Assembly: GCA_023230925.1 (NCBI GenBank)
Contig: JALNWK010000008.1
Coordinates: 1 to 64,000 of the forward strand
Direction of reading: 5' to 3'
DNA length: 64,000 bases
DNA from: Limnochordia bacterium
Lineage (GTDB): Bacteria > Bacillota > Limnochordia > DUMW01
This document shows positions 17,746 to 26,072 of the stretch, piece after piece (the stretch's first letter is position 1; each line of letters begins with the position of its first letter). Position numbers and translations under genes: made by a program. The notes beneath the pieces are model-generated. The model was not told the DNA's origin, ran no database searches, and saw nothing but the letters and a program-made list of their open reading frames with translations.

Positions 17746-18087
17746 TTATACCGTTCCCCCATAGTTCTCTATGACTGTTTTAATCTGGTCAAACTGGGCA
17801 TCGTCTATCACCACGGTCAACAGATAGGTAGGTCCAAGCAGATATGAACTACTTAAGCCACTCTCTGTTGTCTGAGTCCCGTCTAGAACGTCAGCACTAC
17901 CTACTCCTTCTAAAGAATTAATGCCACCACTGAATAAACCACCTCGGTAGCGCATGGGATCTTGTTCATAGAGACTAACTCGATCCAAGCGCACATCCAG
18001 GATGCCCTCCTCCTGTAATCGCTGTAAGGCCGCCGCCGCGTTGTTCTTTGAACTGAAGTAACTAAGAATGGATTTTTGACCTGCCAC
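17746..18087 (-). CDS. small unknown protein, stress-protein-like
   Basis: A 113-residue soluble protein. An N-terminal half resembles the short alpha/beta module of YflT-like stress proteins (SKNNAAAALQRLQEEG, then DVRLDRVSLYE) and the C-terminal half repeats the beta-alpha pattern (YLLTVVIDDAQFDQIKTVIE), ending in a Gly-Gly turn. The middle is Gly/Ser-rich. GTG at 18087 has GGAGG eight bases upstream. Not assigned to a named family; no operon partner is clear. Confidence 0.7.
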   Translation of the reverse strand: MAGQKSILSYFSSKNNAAAALQRLQEEGILDVRLDRVSLYEQDPMRYRGGLFSGGINSLEGVGSADVLDGTQTTESGLSSSYLLGPTYLLTVVIDDAQFDQIKTVIENYGGTV

Positions 18088-18218
18088 CGTTGCATCCTCC
18101 TTCCTTTAGTACTATAATTCCCAATAGTGGAAGAGTGGATACCACAGGCTAGGTGTTATCGTTGCCCAATTTGACTAGTTGCTGCTTGAGGTCCCCACAC
18201 TTACCACAGGACTTTTCT

Positions 18219-18239
18219 CTGTTAACGGCGAATTAACAG
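18219..18239 (+). promoter_or_regulatory. 7-bp inverted repeat upstream of the LysM gene
   Basis: CTGTTAA (18219-18225), 7-base loop, TTAACAG (18233-18239), 31 bases before the start codon. An operator-sized dyad; the binding protein is unknown. Confidence 0.35.
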
Positions 18240-18270
18240 ATAACTGTAGTAATTAAAGGAGGTCTAGGCA

Positions 18271-18612
18271 ATGCGCAAATTCACCTTTGCTGCAATGATG
18301 CTTGTAATTGTATTAACCCTATGTTCTACTTTAGCGGCCGCCGCGGTCCGCACCTATCAGGTTAAGGCCGGTGACACGCTCTACTCAATCTCTTTGCGTA
18401 CCGGGGTCTCTGTTTCAGAGCTTATGCGTCTGAACAATATTACCAACCCTGATACGCTATCCGTTGGTCAAGTACTAGTACTCGACCAGGGACTTCCCCA
18501 AAACGGACAGACGGGCAATGACGACGGGCTTTTGGGGAGTCTGTGGAGTTGGACCCAAAACTATGGATGGATCGGTATCTTTCTCCTTCTAAAGTCCGTG
18601 GGGATTCTCTAA
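18271..18612 (+). CDS. LysM-domain secreted or membrane protein
   Basis: 113 residues: signal peptide over 1-25 (ends TLAAAA), one LysM domain at about 28-71 (YQVKAGDTLYSISLRTGVS, then LMRLNNITNP and LSVGQVLVL), a short linker, and a hydrophobic C-terminal stretch (WIGIFLLLKSVGIL) that may be a second membrane segment. LysM binds N-acetylglucosamine in peptidoglycan or spore cortex. AAAGGAGGT precedes the ATG. A clear terminator follows at 18622-18645. No catalytic domain is present, so it is likely a wall-binding adaptor. Confidence 0.88.
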   Translation: MRKFTFAAMMLVIVLTLCSTLAAAAVRTYQVKAGDTLYSISLRTGVSVSELMRLNNITNPDTLSVGQVLVLDQGLPQNGQTGNDDGLLGSLWSWTQNYGWIGIFLLLKSVGIL

Positions 18613-18621
18613 GACTCCGAC

Positions 18622-18645
18622 GACAGGGCTTTTGCACGCCCTGTC
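18622..18645 (+). terminator. intrinsic terminator after the LysM gene
   Basis: GACAGGGC, 8-base loop, GCCCTGTC, then a T-rich tract (CTTCTTTACTTTTTTC). Confidence 0.8.
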
Positions 18646-18667
18646 ATCCTTCTTTACTTTTTTCTCG

Positions 18668-18697
18668 GCATAAAAGCTGGTAAATCGGCACATAATC
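18668..18697 (+). promoter_or_regulatory. SigG/SigF-like promoter before the RsfA-like gene
   Basis: GCATA (18668-18672), 18-base spacer, CATAATC (18691-18697). This fits the forespore SigG pattern GHATR-18-CATxHTA in all but the last base. It lies about 55 bases before the ATG at 18751, so a forespore-specific transcript is plausible. Confidence 0.45.
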
Positions 18698-18750
18698 TAA
18701 ATGAACTTCCAAATATCCTACTTTCAAACGAAGAAGGGGGAGCCTACATA

Positions 18751-19293
18751 ATGTCCTTTGGAGAGGCGAATCAGACTTGGTCCACCAAGGAACTAAGCAT
18801 TATTCAAGACTGTGTCCGAGAAGCGGTACAACAGGGTCTACCCAAAGCCGATGGATTCCGTAAGGCCCATGAATTTCTGCCCAATCGTACCTTAGCTGGC
18901 ATTACAAACTGCTACTACACTAAGTGTGTGAAAAAGGAGCAAACACCGGAGCAATCGGAACCAGCCATGGAGATCCTGAATCTTTTGCAGGATCTTAAAG
19001 ACCAGCTTAGCGACGTTGAGGCACGACTAAGCAAACTGGAAGGTCACCATGGCAGCACCAATTGGTCTCAGGTACTCAGTGACCTTGCTACAAGTCTGCA
19101 GGACTATGACAAAGTCAAGGAAGAAACGGCCCAGTTACGGGAGCAACTAGAGCACGGTTTAGATACAGAATTGATGGAGGAGCTTAACGAGATTTATCAA
19201 CGATACTGTATTCAGCAAGTGATGAGCCTTCAGGAGCTGAAGACAAGATTAGGGAATATCCTCCAAAGGGACAAAAGCCAGCAGGCCTCTTAG
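18751..19293 (+). CDS. RsfA-like Myb/SANT regulator with coiled coil
   Basis: A 180-residue protein. Residues 9-60 form a SANT/Myb-like helix set (WSTKELSIIQDCVREAV, AHEFLPNRTLAGITNCYYTK) like prespore regulator RsfA/YlbO of Bacillus. The rest is charged and helical with heptads (LLQDLKDQLSDVEARLSKLE, YDKVKEETAQLREQLE), suggesting dimerisation. The ATG follows AGGGGGAG. A SigG-like promoter sits just upstream, matching a forespore role. RsfA tunes SigF-dependent genes in Bacillus; the targets here are unknown. Confidence 0.8.
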   Translation: MSFGEANQTWSTKELSIIQDCVREAVQQGLPKADGFRKAHEFLPNRTLAGITNCYYTKCVKKEQTPEQSEPAMEILNLLQDLKDQLSDVEARLSKLEGHHGSTNWSQVLSDLATSLQDYDKVKEETAQLREQLEHGLDTELMEELNEIYQRYCIQQVMSLQELKTRLGNILQRDKSQQAS

Positions 19294-19295
19294 GC

Positions 19296-19314
19296 AAGCG
19301 GGCTTTGCCCGCTT
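19296..19314. terminator. strong stem between convergent RsfA-like and codY genes
   Basis: AAGCGGGC, loop TTT, GCCCGCTT, right after the RsfA-like stop codon. No T-run on either strand, but an 8-bp GC-rich stem between convergent genes is a likely transcript end for one or both. Confidence 0.55.
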
Positions 19315-19354
19315 AAGGCCCTGTTAGGCACGCTTGGGTATACTCCCTTTTGAA

Positions 19355-20098
19355 CTAGTTTTTCTGCAAAGACTGCAAACTCCGATAATCATGACTATTA
19401 ACCATCTCAATAATCTCCTGGTTGAGCACCCGCACAAAAGTACCCTTCATCCCAAGGGATCTTGATTCGAGGATGTTGGCCGAACGGAGCTTCTTCAGAG
19501 CATTGACAATGACCGATCTGGTAATTCCCAATTCAGCAGCAACCTCGCCAGCAACAAAGAAACCTTCATAGTTGACATCTAAACAGGTGAAGATCTTCTG
19601 CAATGTAATAATTTCTGAATACGATAGGGCTTGTAAAGCCTTTCGGGCCTGGATTCTAGCCCTCAATTTGCTCTGCTCCACCCCTGCCAATTCCTTGCCC
19701 AACAATAAGCCCAGGACTCCCCCCATGTATTCCGAGATCAACTCATGCTTTTGCGTGATCTTATTAGGCAAAGACACTACACACAACGTGCCTACGGCAG
19801 TACCCCCATACTTCAGTGGATTCACTAGAGTATCTTTGCCGGACACCAATTCTTTATATACATGGATACTAGCATACTTGTCGAGCAGTTCTAGAATAGT
19901 ACCCTCCGCTACCCATTGTTCTTCCACCAAGCTGATATCATCTTGCTGACAGAAGCCTAGTAGGTTACCTTCATCGTCAACTAAGTACACGTTGCACTCA
20001 GGAACAACCCGTCCAAATACTTCAACTAATTGATCATAATTAGCAGGGAGTATTTCAGTGTGGAAGTAATCAATGAGAGGGCGCAGATATTTCTCCAT
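19355..20098 (-). CDS. codY: CodY-family global regulator
   Basis: GTP- and branched-chain-amino-acid-sensing repressor of the Bacillota (247 aa against about 259 in Bacillus). The C-terminal winged helix (about 183-226) is highly conserved: GITRSVIVNALKKLRSANIL then ESRSLGMKGTFVRVLN. The N-terminal GAF domain is more divergent but keeps NVYLVDDEGNLLGF and the strand set around 95-110. ATG at 20098 follows AGAGGGGATG. It has its own consensus promoter about 350 bases upstream and a leader containing a short ORF (20245-20304). Confidence 0.93.
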   Translation of the reverse strand: MEKYLRPLIDYFHTEILPANYDQLVEVFGRVVPECNVYLVDDEGNLLGFCQQDDISLVEEQWVAEGTILELLDKYASIHVYKELVSGKDTLVNPLKYGGTAVGTLCVVSLPNKITQKHELISEYMGGVLGLLLGKELAGVEQSKLRARIQARKALQALSYSEIITLQKIFTCLDVNYEGFFVAGEVAAELGITRSVIVNALKKLRSANILESRSLGMKGTFVRVLNQEIIEMVNSHDYRSLQSLQKN

Positions 20099-20244
20099 GG
20101 GACATCCCCTCTCCTATCATGACCTAGTTTTCCAGTCCATCTGTTCCCAGCTGGCAGAACTAACGGGCACCTCCTTACGCTGGAGCGACGCCCTTACTAC
20201 TATGCATAAACCCCACCTGAACGTGAGGGTTCTTTACTGCATGC

Positions 20245-20304
20245 CTACCACCACATGTAACGAAGCCTAGATATGCCCTTTAAATACCCCCCTGCCACAT
20301 TCAT
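20245..20304 (-). CDS. 19-codon leader ORF upstream of codY
   Basis: ATG at 20304 preceded by GGAGGTAAAAA, a near-ideal ribosome binding site, encodes MNVAGGYLKGISRLRYMWW and stops with TAG at 20247-20245. It lies in the leader between the codY promoter (20454-20482) and the codY ATG. The 19-residue product ends in Met-Trp-Trp. It could be a regulatory leader peptide or chance; no coding-conservation evidence is available. Confidence 0.4.
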   Translation of the reverse strand: MNVAGGYLKGISRLRYMWW

Positions 20305-20453
20305 TTTTTACCTCCGCATACCCTAAAGCGCAGGCCTCACTGATCCCGGTTTCCTCAACGCTACAGTACGCGTAACTGACCCAAGTATCCACTGTTAACC
20401 TACAGAAACAACTTTTGCCAATATAATCTCAGTTTACAATTTTTTTCTTCTAA

Positions 20454-20482
20454 ATTATACCTGTAATATCCTTAATTGTCAA
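20454..20482 (-). promoter_or_regulatory. perfect SigA consensus promoter for codY
   Basis: Minus strand TTGACA (20482-20477), 17-base spacer, TATAAT (20459-20454). Transcription would begin about 350 bases before codY. The leader has a hairpin with AACCC/GGGTT and CAC/GTG pairing (about 20209-20231), the 19-codon ORF, and a second Shine-Dalgarno-like AAGGAGG at about 20170-20176 with no start codon at normal distance. Confidence 0.85.
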
Positions 20483-20519
20483 CTAACGACGGAGCCGTTA
20501 AGCGGACTGAGGCTCAAGA

Positions 20520-20810
20520 TCACACGTCTTCTAGTATCTCCTCCCGAATAAATCGTGCCTTTGCTCGATTCCCTTTAACCTCCACCACTCGATATAGTCT
20601 ATTGTCCCCGGTAATCAGTTCATCACCAACCCGCACCGTTACCTCTGTATACATAAGGTACTTTGCATCGACCTCATCAACGATTACGTAATAGGGTGGC
20701 CTGTTAATTGGATTAGGAGGGATTTCCTCTATGGGCAAGACTCCCCCAAGAAACAAAGCTCCAAAAAGCAAAATGAGCAGGATTATGGAAAATATGAAGC
20801 GCTTCAACAC
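20520..20810 (-). CDS. small secreted or anchored protein
   Basis: 96 residues: one hydrophobic N-terminal segment (FIFSIILLILLFGALFLGG), then a beta-rich domain YYVIVDEVDAKYLMYTEV, VGDELITGDNRLYRVVEVKG, AKARFIREE. This short domain resembles the one at the start of some clostridial SpoIIP proteins and stand-alone homologues; I do not assign a function. GTG at 20810 (or TTG at 20807) follows GGAGGT. Last gene of the exbB-exbD-tonB cluster, 47 bases after the SLH gene. Confidence 0.7.
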   Translation of the reverse strand: MLKRFIFSIILLILLFGALFLGGVLPIEEIPPNPINRPPYYVIVDEVDAKYLMYTEVTVRVGDELITGDNRLYRVVEVKGNRAKARFIREEILEDV

Positions 20811-20857
20811 TTTCTACCTCCCACTTTATCCTGCCCATTTGCTTGAGGTTCAATGTG

Positions 20858-23062
20858 TTACTTTATCAAAGCTATAATCAAGCTTAGCACTGCCACTAAT
20901 TGCATGGTCTTGACCTTACCTTCCAGGGCTTCCACATGAGCATTACTAGTCTGACGATAACTAGTAAACTGCTGAGTTAAGTTCTCCAACTTATCCACTA
21001 ACTGACTTTCACTGATCCGGTAACCGGATACGTGGGCGGCAACTTCCTCAGCTAGATTAGTGTTCAAGTACTCAATCTGAGTACCTAGATCCTCCACCCG
21101 ACTGCTTAGGCCTTTAATCTCCATCTGCAGCTTTGCTTCCGATCCAGCAAGTTCCTGGATCCGGCGCCGCTCCATTGTCTCTAGATTGCTTGATACATTG
21201 CTGTCAAGTTTTTGGTGATCCGCAAGCAATGATTGGAGATCGCTCTCGAGAACATCGTACTTTTGTGAAATAACCTCCAACTTGGCAGTTATACTACTCT
21301 GACCGTCTTCAAAGTCGGTACCAAGTAGGCCTAGTTCCAGTCTTGTCTCCGCAAGTTCCTGCTTTAGTACGCCTAGTTGTCCCTCGAGATCAGCCAATTT
21401 TGCACCTTGATCACTAAGTGCACTTTGGTGTTCAAGAAGGCCTTTGTTGATCCTCTCATCTTCCCTTTGCAGCGCCGTAATCGAATCCTCCAACGCAACC
21501 AATCGCTGTGTAAGAGTAGCTTCTGCGTTGGCTTGCCGCTCGGTTAGTCTTTGGTGATCATCGGCTAGCAAATTGAACCGATCTGTCAATTCCCCAAGGA
21601 GCTTCTCCTGTTGACTTAGGGCTGCCTGTTGTGCTCCAGTGTATTCCTGCAAAGCTGCTAACACCTGATCCCGTTCGCTTAGAGCCTCTTCAATCTTGTC
21701 AATTTCCCCCTGAAGCTGTGAGGTCACCTGCTGCAAATTGGTCAAAGCCGCATCTTGTTGCTCCAACAGCGAGCCATGTGTGGCAAGCAAATCCTGCAAA
21801 GCCAACAGGGTCTGCTTGTGTTCCCCCAAGGATAATCCATGGGTTGAGAGGGTTTTCTGAACGGTGTCTAGGACCTTATTATGTTCCTCCAACGACTTGC
21901 TTTGGGCATCAAGCATTTTCTTAAGCTCATCCCTGGTTCCACTGAGCTGACTGGACAAATCTGGTTGCAGGACCCCCACAACATCCTCCAGAGTATATAA
22001 ATTAACCTGCAACTCACCTAGTATTGCAGCTGTCTCCTCGGCATTTCGCCCCAAAAGCTCCCTCAATTCTCCTAAGCCATCGGTCAACTCCAGGATCTGC
22101 CTTTGACGATCCTCGATTTCCTTCTGCATCAAATCATCTAGCTGGGAAAGGTTTAGATCCATCTCCAGCGATCGTTCTTCTAGTTCGCTAATTCGCCAGG
22201 ACATTTCCTTGACTGAATCCCGCAAACTGGTGACGTCCGCTTGTATCGAGTCCACCTGGCTGTTCAAGCTAGCAAGGTCACTTTCGGATAGCCCCAAGCG
22301 AGTAGCAAGACCGGTATTCTCCTCTGTCAGAGTCCCCATCAAACCTTCAAGACGATTTAGGGCTTTTTGAACGTCGTCTGCATACTGTTGTTGCTGGACA
22401 TTTAGCTTCTCCAGTCCACCCTGGAGATCCGAAGTGCTAACCCCCATGGCTACAGCGTTGTCTTGGAGCAATGCCACATCCTGCTGAATTTTGTCTACTA
22501 GCTGGGTTTCCTGGCTAAACTCCACTAATAGGCTGGCGACCGTCGTAGAAATAACCGTTAGCTCTTCTTCTAGTTGACCCTTTGTCACCAGTTCCCTTTC
22601 AATACGCTCTTTAAGCTCCACAGTTCTATTATCTAAAGCATGGATCCCCAAAAGGGACTGATTAATACTCTCATCTAGGGATACCGTAAGCTTCTCCACA
22701 CTTTCCATGCGGTCAAGGAGCGCTTGGCGATCCTCATACCACCGGACTAGATCCTCACGGAACTCCGTAGACAGGCGTTTTAGCAGCACTAGATCTTCCT
22801 CAGTAAGTCCAGTGGGATCCTTTGCCGCCTTCTCAATCGCAGCAGCTATAACACTGGCTAGAGTATACCGGTCAACGGAATCATTGCCCCGGAAGGTCCC
22901 GTCTTCGAAAACAGGGATAATGCCCGCATCAACAAGCTGTTTGATCGCATCGTAGGCCCAGTGGCCAGGATCTACATCCTTAAACTGCCGAACCTGTGCT
23001 CCGCATGTGGCGGAAAATGTTAAGATCATTACTACTAGGACCAATACTCTCTTAGTCCGCAT
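20858..23062 (-). CDS. SLH-domain long coiled-coil protein with terminal membrane helix
   Basis: 734 residues. Signal peptide (about 1-23), one SLH domain at about 26-78 (FKDVDPGHWAYDAIKQL, AGIIPVFEDGTFRGNDSVDR), a conserved-looking linker (LTEEDLVLLKRLSTEFREDL), then about 600 residues of almost unbroken heptads rich in Leu, Glu, Gln and Asp, and a C-terminal hydrophobic helix (LVAVLSLIIALI). This order matches Omp-alpha of Thermotoga, which ties the outer sheath to the wall, and the N-terminal part matches OmpM of Negativicutes. ATG at 23062 has GGGGGAG seven bases upstream. Operon partner of exbB, exbD and tonB. An alternative is an S-layer-type surface rod. Confidence 0.85.
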   Translation of the reverse strand: MRTKRVLVLVVMILTFSATCGAQVRQFKDVDPGHWAYDAIKQLVDAGIIPVFEDGTFRGNDSVDRYTLASVIAAAIEKAAKDPTGLTEEDLVLLKRLSTEFREDLVRWYEDRQALLDRMESVEKLTVSLDESINQSLLGIHALDNRTVELKERIERELVTKGQLEEELTVISTTVASLLVEFSQETQLVDKIQQDVALLQDNAVAMGVSTSDLQGGLEKLNVQQQQYADDVQKALNRLEGLMGTLTEENTGLATRLGLSESDLASLNSQVDSIQADVTSLRDSVKEMSWRISELEERSLEMDLNLSQLDDLMQKEIEDRQRQILELTDGLGELRELLGRNAEETAAILGELQVNLYTLEDVVGVLQPDLSSQLSGTRDELKKMLDAQSKSLEEHNKVLDTVQKTLSTHGLSLGEHKQTLLALQDLLATHGSLLEQQDAALTNLQQVTSQLQGEIDKIEEALSERDQVLAALQEYTGAQQAALSQQEKLLGELTDRFNLLADDHQRLTERQANAEATLTQRLVALEDSITALQREDERINKGLLEHQSALSDQGAKLADLEGQLGVLKQELAETRLELGLLGTDFEDGQSSITAKLEVISQKYDVLESDLQSLLADHQKLDSNVSSNLETMERRRIQELAGSEAKLQMEIKGLSSRVEDLGTQIEYLNTNLAEEVAAHVSGYRISESQLVDKLENLTQQFTSYRQTSNAHVEALEGKVKTMQLVAVLSLIIALIK

Positions 23063-23104
23063 AATCAAGCTCCCCCTTACCGGAATCTATTTACAAAACT
23101 AATG

Positions 23105-25141
23105 TCAATTCACCGGTACCATAGTGATGGTCTGCGGAAGGGCCAATACATCGACTGGGTTACCCGCACCATCAATTACCTTTACTTCTTCCACCGCTAT
23201 CTTTGTCGTCCCCGTTCCAACAGCAATAAAACGCAGTCGCACCAAGCTCCCAGAGGTGTTCCCTATGGCTCCGAGGGGGCTTCGGTCCCCTTCAATGCTC
23301 ACAACACCATCAACGATGTTGTTCTTCAGCACAGCCCAGTGAAGCGGTGTGCGTCCTCCCTCACTCACATCAGTAAAGAGGGTGCCCCGTTCAACACCAC
23401 CGGGCAGCAGACTCAACATAGTTGGATCGTAGGTTACAGACACCCTACCACCAAAAAAGCTTCCAATATCGTCTGCCATGACCTCCACTGTAACGAAGTC
23501 CCCTGGCGCAACTTCTTCACAGCTGTTTACGTAGACCTTAGGAAGCAGATCCTCAACATAGAGTTGGCCCGACAGCGTGGCATTGGTCGCATTGGAGGCT
23601 CGTCCCACAAAGGAATAGAAGTAACGAATCTTTCCTTGGTCATCCTTAGCCTTGTAGGCTAGATTAGGTCGCACAAACCAGCTAAGTGAAACCGACTCAC
23701 CCGGCGTAAGGTTGCCTAAGTATTTCTCCTTCGTCTCCTTGTTTGCTAGCTGCAAAGTGGGACCGGTGAAATCAACCCAGACATTGTTTGCCACAAATCC
23801 CCCGTTATTGGTAACAGATACGACCACTTCATATAGACCTACTCCGCCGGAAAATCCCACAAGGCGCGGTGGTTGGGCCTCAACCTTCAGTCTTGGTGGT
23901 GGAATAACGGTAATCCCCCGGGTAACCGAGTTGGGATCGGTATTAAACGAACGGAGACGTACCGTGAAGAAAAGCTTATCCCCTGCAATTTGTGGATCAG
24001 GCTTCACTAACCAGTAGGTTTGTACCGTATCATGGACCGGTAGATCCCCTAATTCCTTTTGCAGTGAACCTGATTGTAACGTAAGCCCCGCTGGCAGCTC
24101 AAGGGTGGCCACAACATCCTTAGCAGTCGTCCGTCCGGTATTCTGGATATAGGCAACAATAGAGAATGGCTCTTCGTCTAAAGAGGGTACAACACTGGCA
24201 GGTGCTGTAACGCCCAGTGAGAGTTCCCCGGGTGCAATGGTGATGCCCCCTAAACCATAGTAAGTAACGTACTCGATCTCCTCACCCGGCCCGACGGTAA
24301 CTGGATCCCAGAAAAGCGCCATGGCACTATCTTGTTCCCAATCACCAGCCCGGGTAAAATCTCGTCCTGGGTAAAACTCAAAATCCCACGGGCCATCGGC
24401 CAAGTCGCCCCAATTACTAAAGTACACCCGATCAGGTGTGGTGATGTCTGCTCCACTGAGGGTACCCTGAGCCATTACAGCCGGTTCAATCAAGGAATCA
24501 AATGCTTGCCAAAACTGAGGCATATCATCGGATGAGTAGAAGGTATCACTCTTTATCGCCTCATCCCCAATTCGGAAAGGTGCTCCGTCATTGGTCCCAA
24601 GCATTGTATCTAACATGATTCGTAGCCCCAGCCTTATTGGATCCTGCCCCTCATTAACCACCTGATATGAAATCCGCGCCGTATCCTCCAGCCCCGTGGT
24701 TGAACTTCGGGCAAAACTTAAAGTCTGGGTGACTAATGCGTCTGGAAAAGCATAGGTGGTAATGATGGCTTCGCCGTTCTTGTCAATACGCGGACCATCA
24801 ACTAGGGCCCCGAAACGGACATCTCTGCCGCCCCGGCGATAGGATGGTCCTCCAAAGACATAATCAGTTCCATTAATCTGGACCGTCGTGTATGAAGTAC
24901 GCGGCCGTTCTTGCCCAAAGAGTAGTTGCTTATTCTGATCATCCGCCCTAGTGGGATCACCCCCCGTAGTACTTAAGGAAAACCTTGCCATGCCCTCCTC
25001 GGACAGGTTAACGAGAATAGCAATGTAGTCGTTCTTAAGAACCAAAGTCTCCGGTAAGTTATCCCAAAAGGATGAACCATAGACCGCAGCTGTAACCATC
25101 AGAAGAAACACGCAGCTAAGTAGCACAACCTTACGTGGCAT
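23105..25141 (-). CDS. large secreted multi-domain beta protein with cohesin-like end
   Basis: 678 residues with a signal peptide (1-22). About 30-300 is an unassigned beta-rich domain (FGGPSYRRGGRDVRFGALV, FSNWGDLADGPWDFEF). About 300-400 and 415-520 look like CARDB/Ig-like repeats (IVAYIQNTGRTTAKDVVATL, VVVSVTNNGGFVANNVWVDF). The final 130 residues have a cohesin-like pattern: VAPGDFVTVEVMADD, GRVSVTYDPTMLSLLPG, SLVRLRFIAVGTG. ATG at 25141 has AGAGGGG upstream; it sits 19 bases after tonB. Extracellular or periplasmic. No catalytic residues are obvious, so binding or scaffolding is likely. Confidence 0.85.
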   Translation of the reverse strand: MPRKVVLLSCVFLLMVTAAVYGSSFWDNLPETLVLKNDYIAILVNLSEEGMARFSLSTTGGDPTRADDQNKQLLFGQERPRTSYTTVQINGTDYVFGGPSYRRGGRDVRFGALVDGPRIDKNGEAIITTYAFPDALVTQTLSFARSSTTGLEDTARISYQVVNEGQDPIRLGLRIMLDTMLGTNDGAPFRIGDEAIKSDTFYSSDDMPQFWQAFDSLIEPAVMAQGTLSGADITTPDRVYFSNWGDLADGPWDFEFYPGRDFTRAGDWEQDSAMALFWDPVTVGPGEEIEYVTYYGLGGITIAPGELSLGVTAPASVVPSLDEEPFSIVAYIQNTGRTTAKDVVATLELPAGLTLQSGSLQKELGDLPVHDTVQTYWLVKPDPQIAGDKLFFTVRLRSFNTDPNSVTRGITVIPPPRLKVEAQPPRLVGFSGGVGLYEVVVSVTNNGGFVANNVWVDFTGPTLQLANKETKEKYLGNLTPGESVSLSWFVRPNLAYKAKDDQGKIRYFYSFVGRASNATNATLSGQLYVEDLLPKVYVNSCEEVAPGDFVTVEVMADDIGSFFGGRVSVTYDPTMLSLLPGGVERGTLFTDVSEGGRTPLHWAVLKNNIVDGVVSIEGDRSPLGAIGNTSGSLVRLRFIAVGTGTTKIAVEEVKVIDGAGNPVDVLALPQTITMVPVN

Positions 25142-25160
25142 TCAACTAACCCCTCTTTAA

Positions 25161-26054
25161 TCATATTCGCGGTGAATCACTGAGATATTCAAAGTGAATC
25201 AACTCGGGTTCATGCAGTTTTGGCATGGAGAAACCGTCTTTTAGAGTGATCAATTCGTAGATAAACCTGATGCGCACCAAGTAGCGTGTTTTTCGCTCCA
25301 CAAATTCCCATCTAAGTACGGTTTGCAGCGCGTTCTCAGCGAATCTTGCATTACCCGATGAACTATGGATCCTGGCATCCTGCACCTTACCGCCTTCGAC
25401 GACCACTTCAATATCCACAATATCCTTGCTAATTGGGTCAATCGCCTTAGTCGGAACCATCCTGTAATCAACCACAACTTCTCCAAAGCCAGAGGGTACA
25501 GGCTCTTGTGGCGCTGCCGAGGTGACATCCCCGACAACATCGGTAGTCCCTTCGTCCACTGGTGCCTCTTCTACAACCGGCTCCGGTTCTGGCTCTGGTT
25601 CTGGCTCAGGCTCAGGCTCTGGGGCGATGGGCAAAACGAGTTCGCTCGTTGATGATGAAACCACATCAGGGGCCTTTTCCTGAACTGGTTCCGGGACTTT
25701 CGTCTTCGATGCCGCAGGCTCCACTTTGGGTTTCTCCGGCAACGGTGGTACGGGATCCGGTTCTGGCGCCTTCGGCGGAGGCGCTACCTTCTTCTCCGGC
25801 TCCTTCGGTGGCGGAGTCTCCTCTTGTTTTGGCACTGTCTGTGCTTTTTTCGGTTCAGTTTTCTGCACCGGTGACTCAGTTGCTGTCTCGGGAGGGCTCG
25901 GTCTTGTGTAAGGCACTACATAAAGTAAAGGAGACCCCGTGGCCACATTTCCCGGGGTTTTGCTTTGCCATCGAGGATAGACACCGATAAGCACGGCATG
26001 CAACACAATTGATACTACAATATACTTACCAAGAGAACTGTCGTCCCCGAACAT
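25161..26054 (-). CDS. TonB-like energy-transducing protein
   Basis: 297 residues: one membrane anchor near 10-27 (IVVSIVLHAVLIGVYP), a long Pro/Glu/Lys-rich region (about 45-190) that includes an uninterrupted Glu-Pro repeat, and a C-terminal TonB-type domain with VDIEVVVEGGKVQDARI, LQTVLRWEFVE and YLVRIRFIYEL. TonB uses the ExbB-ExbD motor to pull on outer-membrane proteins. ATG at 26054 follows GGGAG eight bases on; a GTG at 26069 is less likely. Located between exbD and the secreted protein gene. The TonB label is sure for architecture; the partner receptor is unknown. Confidence 0.85.
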   Translation of the reverse strand: MFGDDSSLGKYIVVSIVLHAVLIGVYPRWQSKTPGNVATGSPLLYVVPYTRPSPPETATESPVQKTEPKKAQTVPKQEETPPPKEPEKKVAPPPKAPEPDPVPPLPEKPKVEPAASKTKVPEPVQEKAPDVVSSSTSELVLPIAPEPEPEPEPEPEPEPVVEEAPVDEGTTDVVGDVTSAAPQEPVPSGFGEVVVDYRMVPTKAIDPISKDIVDIEVVVEGGKVQDARIHSSSGNARFAENALQTVLRWEFVERKTRYLVRIRFIYELITLKDGFSMPKLHEPELIHFEYLSDSPRI

Positions 26055-26072
26055 TATTATCACTCCCACACT

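Noticed and set aside
17565..17762. 65-codon frame overlapping the end of the 17746 gene
   Set aside because: Weak GAGA before the ATG, basic and Trp/Arg-rich product, no family. A real coupled gene cannot be excluded.
25575..25625. short tandem DNA repeat that looks array-like
   Set aside because: It is the Glu-Pro codon repeat of tonB, not a CRISPR or a mobile element.
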